Positions 1-6,252 of a stretch of 7,301 nt of DNA are shown here, piece after piece. A program made the translations under genes and the position numbers. The notes under the pieces were generated by a model. That model was not told where the DNA came from. It did not search any database and was given only the letters and a program-made list of their open reading frames with translations. Position 1 is the first letter of the stretch. Every line of letters begins with the position of its first letter. Location of the stretch: positions 1-7,301 of the forward strand of contig CAIWTC010000510.1 of assembly GCA_903915485.1 (NCBI GenBank), in the 5' to 3' direction. The stretch is from an uncultured Ignavibacteriales bacterium (lineage in GTDB: Bacteria; Bacteroidota; Ignavibacteria; Ignavibacteriales; Ignavibacteriaceae).

Positions 1-104
1 ACATGAGTACGGCCAGATTGACCAACGGAAGCGATAAAAATAATTGCTGAAGCAATTAAAGCAATAGAGAACAATAATGACTTATTTAGGAACTTTTTAA
101 TCAT
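1..104 (-). CDS. N-terminus of an exported or membrane-anchored protein (partial)
   Basis: This gene runs off the left edge; only the first 34 codons are present, starting at the ATG at 104-102. The visible residues are a basic n-region (MIKKFLNK) and then a long hydrophobic stretch (about residues 9-27, SLLFSIALIASAIIFIASV) ending in GQSGRTH. That is the pattern of a signal peptide or an N-terminal membrane anchor. There is no lipobox cysteine in the visible part, so a lipoprotein is not supported. A good ribosome binding site, AAGGA, lies about 10 nt upstream, which supports this start. The mature domain is outside the window, so the function is unknown. The G-x-S-G-R-T motif just after the hydrophobic segment recalls secreted proteins whose signal peptide is followed by a small cysteine/histidine-rich domain, but that is only a guess. 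It is separate from the large minus-strand operon upstream, being 290 nt away behind a hairpin. Confidence 0.6.
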   Translation of the reverse strand, partial: MIKKFLNKSLLFSIALIASAIIFIASVGQSGRTH

Positions 105-394
105 AACACACAATCCTTATATTATTATTTAGTGAACCAGCCCTACGCTAGTAATTATGAATTATCAAAATCTATACCAACAATTGAAAGCATTTTTCTT
201 TTCAAAGTCATTATTTTCTGAAACAGTTATTCGGATTTTTTCAATTTTGAGAAATGTATTCTAAATTGTTGCCATTAATTGCTTACTTGCAAATATTGGC
301 AAATATTAATTTTTGGTATTTTGTTGGCGGGTAAACACAGACTGCCCCAAAGCATAATACCGGGGCAGTTCGATATATTTATAAATAATAGTGA
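105..394. other. Intergenic region between the operon end and the signal-peptide gene
   Basis: This gene-free stretch is strongly AT-rich. It contains the hairpin at 341-369 (listed separately), a 12-bp perfect palindrome TATTTATAAATA at 376-387, and a short tandem duplication GCAAATATTG/GCAAATATTA at 289-308. It must also hold the promoter of the minus-strand gene at 1-104. On the minus strand a GATAAT hexamer, close to the -10 consensus, occurs at 164-159, but no convincing -35 element lies at the right distance, so I do not call a promoter. I see no open reading frame worth reporting. Confidence 0.6.
341..369 (-). terminator. Strong stem-loop downstream of the five-gene operon; probable terminator or 3'-end stabiliser
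   Basis: ACTGCCCC (341-348) pairs perfectly with GGGGCAGT (362-369), giving an 8-bp GC-rich stem around a 13-nt loop. It begins 25 nt after the TAG stop of the last operon gene. Its position and strength suggest a transcript 3' end. It lacks the run of U residues that a classical intrinsic terminator has: on the minus strand the stem is followed by CTGTGTTTACC. It could instead act as an RNA-stabilising hairpin or assist factor-dependent termination. On the plus strand there is no gene upstream for it to terminate. Confidence 0.55.
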
Positions 395-1438
395 CTATTT
401 ACTCAGGTTATTTTTCAGGTGATGAATATAATTTATCTCTTTTGGATTGCGTCCCTGAAACAACGCACAGTAGTAAGTCAACCAATCAGTACAGTATAGA
501 AGATTGCAAAGCCTCTCCTTAAAACTTTCCGAACGGCTTTTAATTTCAATTACTTCAACACCGGATTTACGAATAAGTTCGGTAATTATCTCAAATCTTT
601 TTTTGATTCGCGGATGATAGCTATTGTCCATCAATGCGATAACAATGAAGGGATTTTGCTCGTTATTATGATATTCCCACGGAACAATCTCATTATGATT
701 CTGCTCTGGTAATGAATTACAGAATGCAGCCATTTTACTGTTTTCATTAAACTGTCCCTTGAAGCGCAGCCCTACCGAATCAGTATAATCTGCAGCGGAC
801 AAAATAACCGGAACAAATCCCATTACTTTTTCCGCTAGTTTAATTGCTTCACTTGAATCAGAAGAAAGTCTTTCGCTTCTGTCTTTCCAGTTTTCAATTA
901 TTTTATTTACAATTTCTGTCTGGTCATCAATCAGCCCTAATGTCTGAAGTATGCGAAGCAGAGTAAAGAAACTAACTGCAAAGGCAAATCTTGGCTGAAA
1001 TCCCTCCATCAAGGATACCACAGGAAAAGATTTAGCCCTAGCCACTAATTGAAGCGTACCGCCGGTGGTTACGCAAATCACCTTACACTGTTTTTTAATT
1101 GCATCTTCAAATGTTGAGAGCGTTTCTTCAGTCTCGCCTGAATAAGAAGACAAAATAACCAAAGTGTTTTCATCTGCAGATGCAGGCAGACTATAGTTTC
1201 TATTTACAATTAGCGGAACTTTTAATTCGTCGCGCAAAAAATTCTGAGCAAAATTTCCTGCTATTGCAGAACCGCCCATTCCGCTGACAATAATCTGCGA
1301 AATTTTTGAATTCTTCAATGAGCTCAAATCAAAATTATTACTCCACGCAAATTCAATTTGCTTGTGTGAGTCTTTCAATACCTGATACATATTATCTGCA
1401 TCATATTTCTTTATGTAGTCTGTAATATTCATTTTCAT
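395..1438 (-). CDS. Bifunctional phosphoglucose/phosphomannose isomerase (SIS-domain type)
   Basis: This cytosolic sugar isomerase interconverts glucose-6-phosphate and mannose-6-phosphate with fructose-6-phosphate. The 347-residue length is normal for the PGI/PMI family first characterised in archaea such as Pyrobaculum, which is distinct from the classical ~550-residue Pgi. The first SIS domain shows VSGMGGSAIAGN (51-62) and the phosphosugar-binding loop LSSYSGETEETLS (96-108), with an arginine at 150 (QPR). The C-terminal PGI/PMI domain carries NENSKMAAFCNSLPEQNHNE (231-250). In it E232 and H248 are 16 residues apart, matching the catalytic Glu/His pair known in the Pyrobaculum enzyme (E203/H219). 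The C-terminal INYIHHLKNNL (335-345) carries the conserved late lysine. Two starts are possible, ATG at 1438 and in-frame ATG two codons later; neither has a clear ribosome binding site, and the first is used here. It is the last gene of the operon, 10 nt after the enzyme I stop. Family assignment is very secure; dual substrate use is inferred from the family. Confidence 0.93.
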   Translation of the reverse strand: MKMNITDYIKKYDADNMYQVLKDSHKQIEFAWSNNFDLSSLKNSKISQIIVSGMGGSAIAGNFAQNFLRDELKVPLIVNRNYSLPASADENTLVILSSYSGETEETLSTFEDAIKKQCKVICVTTGGTLQLVARAKSFPVVSLMEGFQPRFAFAVSFFTLLRILQTLGLIDDQTEIVNKIIENWKDRSERLSSDSSEAIKLAEKVMGFVPVILSAADYTDSVGLRFKGQFNENSKMAAFCNSLPEQNHNEIVPWEYHNNEQNPFIVIALMDNSYHPRIKKRFEIITELIRKSGVEVIEIKSRSESFKERLCNLLYCTDWLTYYCALFQGRNPKEINYIHHLKNNLSK

Positions 1439-1448
1439 TATTATTTAT

Positions 1449-3215
1449 TTATAGAATAGTTCTGGTTCTTGGGATGTGTTGGTTTTCAAAAAATTCAGAT
1501 ACATGCTTAATCACATCATCTTCATTATCACAAGCTAAACATTTTTCGGCAAGTACTTTAGCCGCTTCAAAACTTAATGAACGGATAGTCCGCTTAATAG
1601 GAAGCATTGCCGAAGGAGAAACGCTCAAAGATGTAAATCCTAAGCCAACCAATAGCGGCACCGCCTGATTATCTGCTGCCATCTCACCACAAATACTTAC
1701 AGGTTTATTCTGCAGCGCTGCTTCTGTAATGATATGATGAAGCGTTCTTAATATTGCCGGATGAAACTCCTGATACAAATTAGAAACAGTATCATTGCCT
1801 CTATCAACAGCCATTATATACTGTATCAAGTCATTAGTCCCTATACTCAGGAAGTCAACTTCCTTCGCTAATTCTTTCACCATCAATGCAGCAGACGGCA
1901 CTTCAATCATTATTCCAAGTTTAATACTTTTTGAATGCGGATACTTTTCCACATTAAGTTCATCACTCGCAACTTTAATCAACTGCTTAACTTTAAGTAC
2001 TTCCTTTACGGTAGAAATCATCGGAATCATGAAATGCACATTGTGATGAATATTCGCGCGCAGAATTGCTTTTATCTGTTTCATGAATATCGGTTCGTTC
2101 TCCAAAAGAAAACGAATACCTCTCAAACCCAAAAATGGATTAGCTTCTTTGAATTCCCAAATCTTAACTTTATCACCGCCAATATCAAAGGCACGAATCG
2201 TAATTGTACGCGGATAAATCTTTGATGCCAATTTAGAATAGATTTGATATTGCTCATTCTCATCTGGAAGTTCGCCAAGTTCTTCAATGATTTGCTCCGT
2301 GCGGTAAAGACCAATACCATGCGCCTTATTTGCAACTACATGTGATATCTCTTCGGTAACATCAAGATTAGCGAACACTGAAACATCATGACCATCCAAA
2401 GTCTGGCAAGGCTTATTAACCAAATCCTTCATCTCTTCATTAATCTGAAGCATGAGAGTAATTTTTTCGTTAAAGAATTTTAATTGGCTTTCATTTGGAT
2501 TAACAAAAACATGCCCGTTAAATCCATCAACAATAATTAAATCGCCTTGATTTATCGTATGCGTTGCATCGTGAGTTCCCACAACGGCCGGAATATCTAA
2601 TGAACGAGCGACGATTGCTGTATGAGAGGTCAACCCGCCGCGGTCAGTTACGAATGCTTTTACCTCGGATTTAGAAAATAGTATTGTATCTGCAGGAGTC
2701 AGAGATTCGCTGACCACAATCACCCCGGGAGTAATTTTTGAAATCAACCGCTTCTTCTGAACATTCCTAATAATCCTGTTTTTGATGTCGCCAATATCAA
2801 GCGCTCTCTCTTTGAGATAAAACTCTTCTGCAACAACCATCAGGTCTTGGAATTTTGAAATTTCATCGTTGACGATATACTCGGGAAGTTTTTTCTCTTT
2901 ACGGATTCTATCCTCAATAGTACCAATAAGAACCGGGTCATCCAATATCATCATTTGAGCAGAAAATATTTCAGCCCTTGCCTCTCCCATTTTCTGGCGG
3001 GCAAGCTCAAATATCTTCGACAATTCCTTTTTAGCTTTTACGATAGCTTCGCGGAAACTGTCTATAGCTTCATCAACATCTTCAATATCCTGGTTATCAA
3101 CGGAAATTAACTCACGATGATAGAGATGTACTTTGCCAATGACTATTCCCGGCGCTGCCGCAACGCCGTTGATGACATTGTCGGAATTCTTTAATACTTC
3201 ACTAAGGCCTTTCAA
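1449..3215 (-). CDS. ptsI: PTS enzyme I (phosphoenolpyruvate-protein phosphotransferase)
   Basis: Cytosolic first component of the PEP-dependent phosphotransferase system: it takes phosphate from PEP onto a histidine and passes it to HPr. At 588 residues it is a full-length EI without an extra N-terminal GAF domain, so not the nitrogen-type PtsP. In order: the N-terminal HPr-interacting region begins with GVAAAPGIVIGKV (17-29). The phospho-histidine domain has GGLTSHTAIVARS (193-205), with active-site H198. The PEP-binding barrel shows GIGLYRTE (300-307), FDIGGDK (343-349), NPFLGLRGIR (359-368), IMIEVPSAA (435-443), SIGTNDLIQYIMAVDRGN (457-474) and SICGEMAAD (507-515), with catalytic C509. 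The stretch after RTE (QIIEELGEL) differs from the usual hydrophobic F-L-F/M, a minor oddity. The start is a TTG overlapping the HPr stop (TTGA). It is the only usable start because an in-frame TGA lies three codons upstream and no ATG or GTG follows before the first conserved block. An AGAGGA about 11 nt upstream fits as ribosome binding site. Confidence 0.96.
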   Translation of the reverse strand: MKGLSEVLKNSDNVINGVAAAPGIVIGKVHLYHRELISVDNQDIEDVDEAIDSFREAIVKAKKELSKIFELARQKMGEARAEIFSAQMMILDDPVLIGTIEDRIRKEKKLPEYIVNDEISKFQDLMVVAEEFYLKERALDIGDIKNRIIRNVQKKRLISKITPGVIVVSESLTPADTILFSKSEVKAFVTDRGGLTSHTAIVARSLDIPAVVGTHDATHTINQGDLIIVDGFNGHVFVNPNESQLKFFNEKITLMLQINEEMKDLVNKPCQTLDGHDVSVFANLDVTEEISHVVANKAHGIGLYRTEQIIEELGELPDENEQYQIYSKLASKIYPRTITIRAFDIGGDKVKIWEFKEANPFLGLRGIRFLLENEPIFMKQIKAILRANIHHNVHFMIPMISTVKEVLKVKQLIKVASDELNVEKYPHSKSIKLGIMIEVPSAALMVKELAKEVDFLSIGTNDLIQYIMAVDRGNDTVSNLYQEFHPAILRTLHHIITEAALQNKPVSICGEMAADNQAVPLLVGLGFTSLSVSPSAMLPIKRTIRSLSFEAAKVLAEKCLACDNEDDVIKHVSEFFENQHIPRTRTIL

Positions 3216-3478
3216 ATTTCGTCAAATCCTCTGTTAAAGAAATCTAATATATCATTTGCCAATTCTGCTTCATCTTCACCTTCGAATTCTAAAGTCAGAA
3301 ATGTGCCGTGCGCTGCGACTAGAGTCATAACACCAATTATGCTTTTACCGTTAATTCGTAACCCGTCTTTAGACAAGTATAGTTCGGCCTTATATTTTGC
3401 CGCAAGTTTGACAATCATTGCGGCGGGACGGGTATGCAAACCCTGCGGACTCAATATCTCTACAGTTTTTTCTATCAT
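3212..3478 (-). CDS. ptsH: PTS phosphocarrier protein HPr
   Basis: Small cytosolic phosphocarrier that receives phosphate from enzyme I and hands it to sugar-specific enzyme II domains. The 88-residue length is typical. GLHTRPAA (13-20) places the phosphorylated histidine at exactly position 15, next to the conserved R17 and P18. GKSIIGVM (44-51) places a serine at position 46, the site that HPr kinase/phosphorylase modifies in organisms with that regulation. So the protein keeps both the transport and the regulatory phosphorylation sites. The ATG start shares one base with the TAA stop of the preceding prenyl synthase gene (TAATG), and its own TGA stop overlaps the TTG start of enzyme I. Translation of the three genes is therefore probably coupled. 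No separate Shine-Dalgarno sequence is visible. No HPr kinase or enzyme II gene lies in the window. Confidence 0.96.
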   Translation of the reverse strand: MIEKTVEILSPQGLHTRPAAMIVKLAAKYKAELYLSKDGLRINGKSIIGVMTLVAAHGTFLTLEFEGEDEAELANDILDFFNRGFDEI

Positions 3479-4467
3479 TAATACTTTCGCTTTATCAATT
3501 TATCAGTTAACCAAACAAGTATGTTCATCTCTCCGGAATCAGGCAATTGCTTTAAGCATTTTTCTGCTTTGTCTGAATAAAATTTTATCTTCTTTTTTGC
3601 ACTTTCAAATGTGCCTACGCGTTCATATATTGCTCTGTAGTGAGCAACCTCATTAGATTTAATCCCTTTGTTGGTTATAACCTTCTTTAAGTCTAGCAAG
3701 TCTTTACCCTTAGCTTTTGCTAATGCATCTAAAAACAAAAATGTTTTCTTGCCTTCGATTAAATCACCACCTATTTTCTTACCGAATTCTTTTTCCTCAC
3801 CAATTACATCAAGCAAGTCATCCTGAATTTGAAATGCCATGCCTAAATTCTTTCCGAACTTCTTTAGCGTTTTCACTGTGCCCGCATCCGCACCCGCAAG
3901 CAATGAACCGATAGCACAGCATGTTTCTATCATTATTGCTGTCTTCTTATCAATCATTGTCAGATACTCATCAAGCGATACTTTGGAACGCGTCTCAAAT
4001 TCTTTGTCAAGACTTTGACCTTCGCAAACCTCAATCAATCCATTTGTAAACTCCGCGATTACTGTTCTGGTATTAACATTTGCATCTTTGATTAAGTAAT
4101 TATATGCTATAGAAAGCAGTCCGTCACCGGAAAGGATTGCCGTGCTCAAGTCATACTTTTTATGGAGCGTATCGCTCCCTCTTCTCTTATCAGCGTTGTC
4201 CATAATATCATCATGAACAAGTGTGAAAGTATGCATCATCTCCAGGGCAAGCGCCGCACGGTATACTTCAGAAAATTTCTTTCCGCAGACATTCGCTGTC
4301 AATAAAACTAAAAATGGACGGAGCCTTTTACCCGGCAGCGTAAGAATGTACGAAGCGGGTTGATAAAGTGACAGAGGTTTTTTCTCACGGAATATCTTGT
4401 GAAGTTCCCGGTCAATCTTTACTCTTTCTCTCTCATAAATTTTTTCGAATTTCGCTGCGTCTGTCAA
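3478..4467 (-). CDS. Short-chain polyprenyl (farnesyl/geranylgeranyl) diphosphate synthase
   Basis: This trans-prenyltransferase condenses IPP with allylic diphosphates to make a linear isoprenoid precursor for quinones, carotenoids or the undecaprenyl carrier. The 329 residues carry the standard all-alpha fold signatures. These are GKRLRP (46-51), the first aspartate-rich motif LVHDDIMD (83-90) followed by KRRG (94-97), KKTA (174-177), and the second aspartate-rich motif FQIQDDLLD (212-220) followed by GGDLIEGKKTF (233-243). The first motif is DDxxD without the two-residue insertion of typical bacterial farnesyl synthases. A phenylalanine (F81) sits five residues before it, within HTFTLVHDD, as in archaeal geranylgeranyl synthases, where this position limits chain length. 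I therefore favour a C15-C20 product; exact length cannot be read. The start is TTG at 4467, overlapping the TGA stop of the upstream isomerase. No ATG, GTG or other TTG lies between it and the in-frame TGA nine codons upstream. Confidence 0.9.
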   Translation of the reverse strand: MTDAAKFEKIYERERVKIDRELHKIFREKKPLSLYQPASYILTLPGKRLRPFLVLLTANVCGKKFSEVYRAALALEMMHTFTLVHDDIMDNADKRRGSDTLHKKYDLSTAILSGDGLLSIAYNYLIKDANVNTRTVIAEFTNGLIEVCEGQSLDKEFETRSKVSLDEYLTMIDKKTAIMIETCCAIGSLLAGADAGTVKTLKKFGKNLGMAFQIQDDLLDVIGEEKEFGKKIGGDLIEGKKTFLFLDALAKAKGKDLLDLKKVITNKGIKSNEVAHYRAIYERVGTFESAKKKIKFYSDKAEKCLKQLPDSGEMNILVWLTDKLIKRKY

Positions 4468-5513
4468 TATAATTTCTCTTTCATAATCAAAACTGAATCA
4501 TCAAACTCAGGTAAAGTTTGTGCTCCGGTTAAATACATAATATTTTTCATGGTTACGAACCAATCTTTTACTAATTCAACAACCCCATCAACACCATTTT
4601 TTCTTAGTGTTTGCAAAATAATTCTTGCAGAGCCGCATAAATCTGCGCCAAGTGCAAAAGCCTTCGCCATACTGAATGCATCATTAATGCCTCCCGACCC
4701 CATCAACATGAAACTGTGTTTATTCCGTAATTCATTAATTGTAGAAATACAATATGAAGTCGGCAAACCCCAATCCCAAAATTCATTTCCTTTTGAATTA
4801 TTGTTCCTTAGTATCTCAACTGCCGCCCAGCTTGTTCCGCCGGCTCCGGCAGTATCAATTCCTGATACACCGCACTCCAACATCTCTAAAGCTGCTTTTT
4901 TTGATATCCCGCTTCCTACTTCTTTTACAATTACGGGAATTTCAATTTGCGCAGTAAACTTTTTCAAAGCCTGTTTCAGTCCGGTAAAATAAGGCTCTCC
5001 ATTTTTTTGAAGAAGCTCCTGCAAAGGATTCAAGTGTATCACAAATGCATCCATAGAGCAGATTTTAACTAATCTTTTAAGTTCTTCAAAATTATCTCCT
5101 TCAGAAATTAATTGATGTGCCCCCAGATTCCCCATTAGAGGAGCATCGCCAAGCGCGCTCCTGATTTCTATTAAACTTGAATCAAACTCTTTTTTATTAA
5201 GTGCATATCTAAGACTTCCCAAACCAAGTGGAATATTTAATTTTGCGGCCGCCTCGGCAAGTTGAAGATTAATTTTATCAGAATCATCAACTCCGCCCGT
5301 CATGCAGGAGATAAAAAAAGGATAACCTACTTTAAGACCAAAGAAGTCCGTTTCAAAGTTTATTTTAGATAAATCGACTTCGGTGCATGCATGATGAAGA
5401 AAATCATATTTATCAAATCCTGTTTTCTTAGAAATAAAGGCAGCCTCATCTGTCTCACAAATTGACAAATGAGCTTTCTTTCGGGAAATAAAATCTTTTT
5501 GGTCTCTAATCAT
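4464..5513 (-). CDS. fni: Type 2 isopentenyl-diphosphate delta-isomerase (FMN-dependent)
   Basis: Cytosolic flavoenzyme that interconverts IPP and DMAPP, the two C5 building blocks of isoprenoids; it needs reduced FMN and Mg2+. At 349 residues it is full length for the type 2 family, which is unrelated to the Nudix-type Idi. Visible motifs are the N-terminal RKKAH (11-15), the start of the flavin barrel ISCMTGG (68-74), and the active-site block VIHLNPLQE (158-166). Its Q165 and E166 correspond to the catalytic Gln and Mg-binding Glu of the family. Further motifs are VIVKEVGSG (194-202), the flavin phosphate loop IDTAGAGGTSW (219-229) and MGSGGI (271-276). The ATG at 5513 gives an N-terminus aligned with the family; no strong ribosome binding site precedes it. 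It is the first gene of the operon, and its stop overlaps the start of the prenyl synthase, which uses its products. This pairing strongly supports both assignments. Confidence 0.95.
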   Translation of the reverse strand: MIRDQKDFISRKKAHLSICETDEAAFISKKTGFDKYDFLHHACTEVDLSKINFETDFFGLKVGYPFFISCMTGGVDDSDKINLQLAEAAAKLNIPLGLGSLRYALNKKEFDSSLIEIRSALGDAPLMGNLGAHQLISEGDNFEELKRLVKICSMDAFVIHLNPLQELLQKNGEPYFTGLKQALKKFTAQIEIPVIVKEVGSGISKKAALEMLECGVSGIDTAGAGGTSWAAVEILRNNNSKGNEFWDWGLPTSYCISTINELRNKHSFMLMGSGGINDAFSMAKAFALGADLCGSARIILQTLRKNGVDGVVELVKDWFVTMKNIMYLTGAQTLPEFDDSVLIMKEKLY

Positions 5514-5724
5514 TCAGGATAAAAATTTCCAATTAAAATTACTAAGCTTATAAACAAAATAACAAATTACATCACCTTTCTCAAGTTTTCATTTGTTTTC
5601 ACCCCAAATCTCAGCACCGTACGGAACTATGTATGTTATTTTACTTTCAACTCATAAAAAAAAAGAGTTGTCCCGCCCCCATGAATACTTAACCGACTCA
5701 TCGTAATACTGAGCCACCATCTGA
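5514..5724. other. Leader/intergenic region between the DinB-like gene and the fni operon
   Basis: This region between two minus-strand genes has no credible ORF. On the minus strand it holds a T9 run (5664-5656) shortly after the DinB-like stop, an 8-bp palindrome CCGTACGG (5617-5624) that could be a protein-binding site, and the weak promoter candidate at 5556-5584. The T9 run sits in the loop of a short 6-bp inverted repeat, CAACTC/GAGTTG (5648-5653 and 5665-5670). It may help end transcription of the DinB-like gene, but the geometry is not that of a standard terminator. I see no conserved riboswitch architecture. Confidence 0.5.
5556..5584 (-). promoter_or_regulatory. Weak candidate promoter for the fni operon
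   Basis: On the minus strand a TTGAGA hexamer (5584-5579) and a TATTTT hexamer (5561-5556) are 17 nt apart, resembling -35 and -10 elements. They lie about 45-70 nt before the ATG of the type 2 IPP isomerase. The -10 matches only four of six consensus positions, and a T-rich AT-rich leader produces such matches easily. In Bacteroidota-like hosts the promoter consensus differs (TAnnTTTG), and I see only imperfect matches to that. Confidence 0.25.
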
Positions 5725-6252
5725 TTATCTTTGTGAAATCTGTGCGAGATGGTGATTACCATGCCACGCGTATAATGCCGTTGTATATTCGAGCGTGTAA
5801 AGTTTTTTTGATTCAGGATGAAAGAAAGTCCTTTTGAAATCTGCCTCCAGCATTGAATCTAATAAGTGCCCCCATCTTGAATGTACACCGTCAATAATTT
5901 TGAGCGATGCTTCAATCGGGTAGTTTACTGAGTCCTGCAATTCAGCCCAAGCATCCTGCCCATAAGGTTTAATCGTAGGATTATCCTCCGTAAGAGCAAG
6001 TTTAAATCTCACATAGGCATTCATATGGCTGTCAGCTAAATGATGAACCACTTGCCTTCTCGTCCACCCATCAGGCCTATACGCTACATCAAGCAAATCC
6101 TCATCAAGATTATCCATCGAAGTAATTATTTTCTCGGGAAGTAAACAGATATCCGAAATGCATCTATTTAATTCTTCTCTCGATAATTCTTCGGGTGCTG
6201 TAAATTTCCCTATTGGATATTTCAGCTTATCTAAATCTAATCTTTTGTCCAT
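5725..6252 (-). CDS. DinB/YfiT-family putative metal-dependent hydrolase or thiol transferase
   Basis: This cytosolic four-helix-bundle protein belongs to the DinB superfamily and resembles Bacillus YfiT (BstA). Despite the name it is not DNA polymerase IV. Matching features in order are YPIGKF (12-17), a GWTRRQVVHHLADSHMN block (62-78), AYVRFKLALTEDNPTIKPY (79-97), DAWAEL (100-105), a W near 127, HPE (145-147), and the final helix YAWHGNHHLAQ (161-171). The histidines in HHLADSH and the pair H164/H168 in the last helix are the expected three-His divalent metal site. Relatives are metal-dependent enzymes, with bacillithiol S-transferase activity known for BstA; the substrate here is unknown. 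The 175 residues include a slightly longer N-terminus, but the C-terminus stops three residues after the LAQI block. Relatives as I recall them continue about nine residues, ending R-M-G-W, so the tail may be shortened. The ATG at 6252 is preceded closely by AAAAGGAA. It is apparently a single-gene unit. Confidence 0.85.
   Translation of the reverse strand: MDKRLDLDKLKYPIGKFTAPEELSREELNRCISDICLLPEKIITSMDNLDEDLLDVAYRPDGWTRRQVVHHLADSHMNAYVRFKLALTEDNPTIKPYGQDAWAELQDSVNYPIEASLKIIDGVHSRWGHLLDSMLEADFKRTFFHPESKKLYTLEYTTALYAWHGNHHLAQISQR

Larger units (their letters stand above)
395..5513 (-). other. Five-gene operon: fni, prenyl synthase, ptsH, ptsI, PGI/PMI
   Basis: All five genes read right to left with junctions of 4-nt overlap (TTGA), 1-nt overlap (TAATG), 4-nt overlap (TTGA) and a 10-nt gap. 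There is no room for internal promoters outside coding sequence or for terminators. A 211-nt leader precedes the first gene and a strong hairpin follows the last. Co-transcription is an inference from this spacing. The operon joins two steps of isoprenoid building-block metabolism with the two general PTS proteins and a hexose-phosphate isomerase. Confidence 0.85.

Noticed and set aside
1474..2225. Several plus-strand open frames across ptsI
   Set aside because: They are shadows of the enzyme I gene without ribosome binding sites or recognisable domains.
4399..4992. A long plus-strand open frame antisense to the IPP isomerase and prenyl synthase genes
   Set aside because: It mirrors two strongly conserved genes, shows no family motif, and its composition (S/P/F/L-rich) is what antisense frames of AT-rich genes give.
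5514..5724. Possible riboswitch in the leader of the fni operon
   Set aside because: No multi-helix architecture or conserved aptamer core is visible, only a palindrome and a weak inverted repeat.
5725..6252. Reading the DinB-family protein as a DNA-damage polymerase
   Set aside because: The DinB superfamily name comes from a Bacillus damage-inducible gene; the His-rich four-helix metal-binding motifs here are unrelated to polymerase IV.
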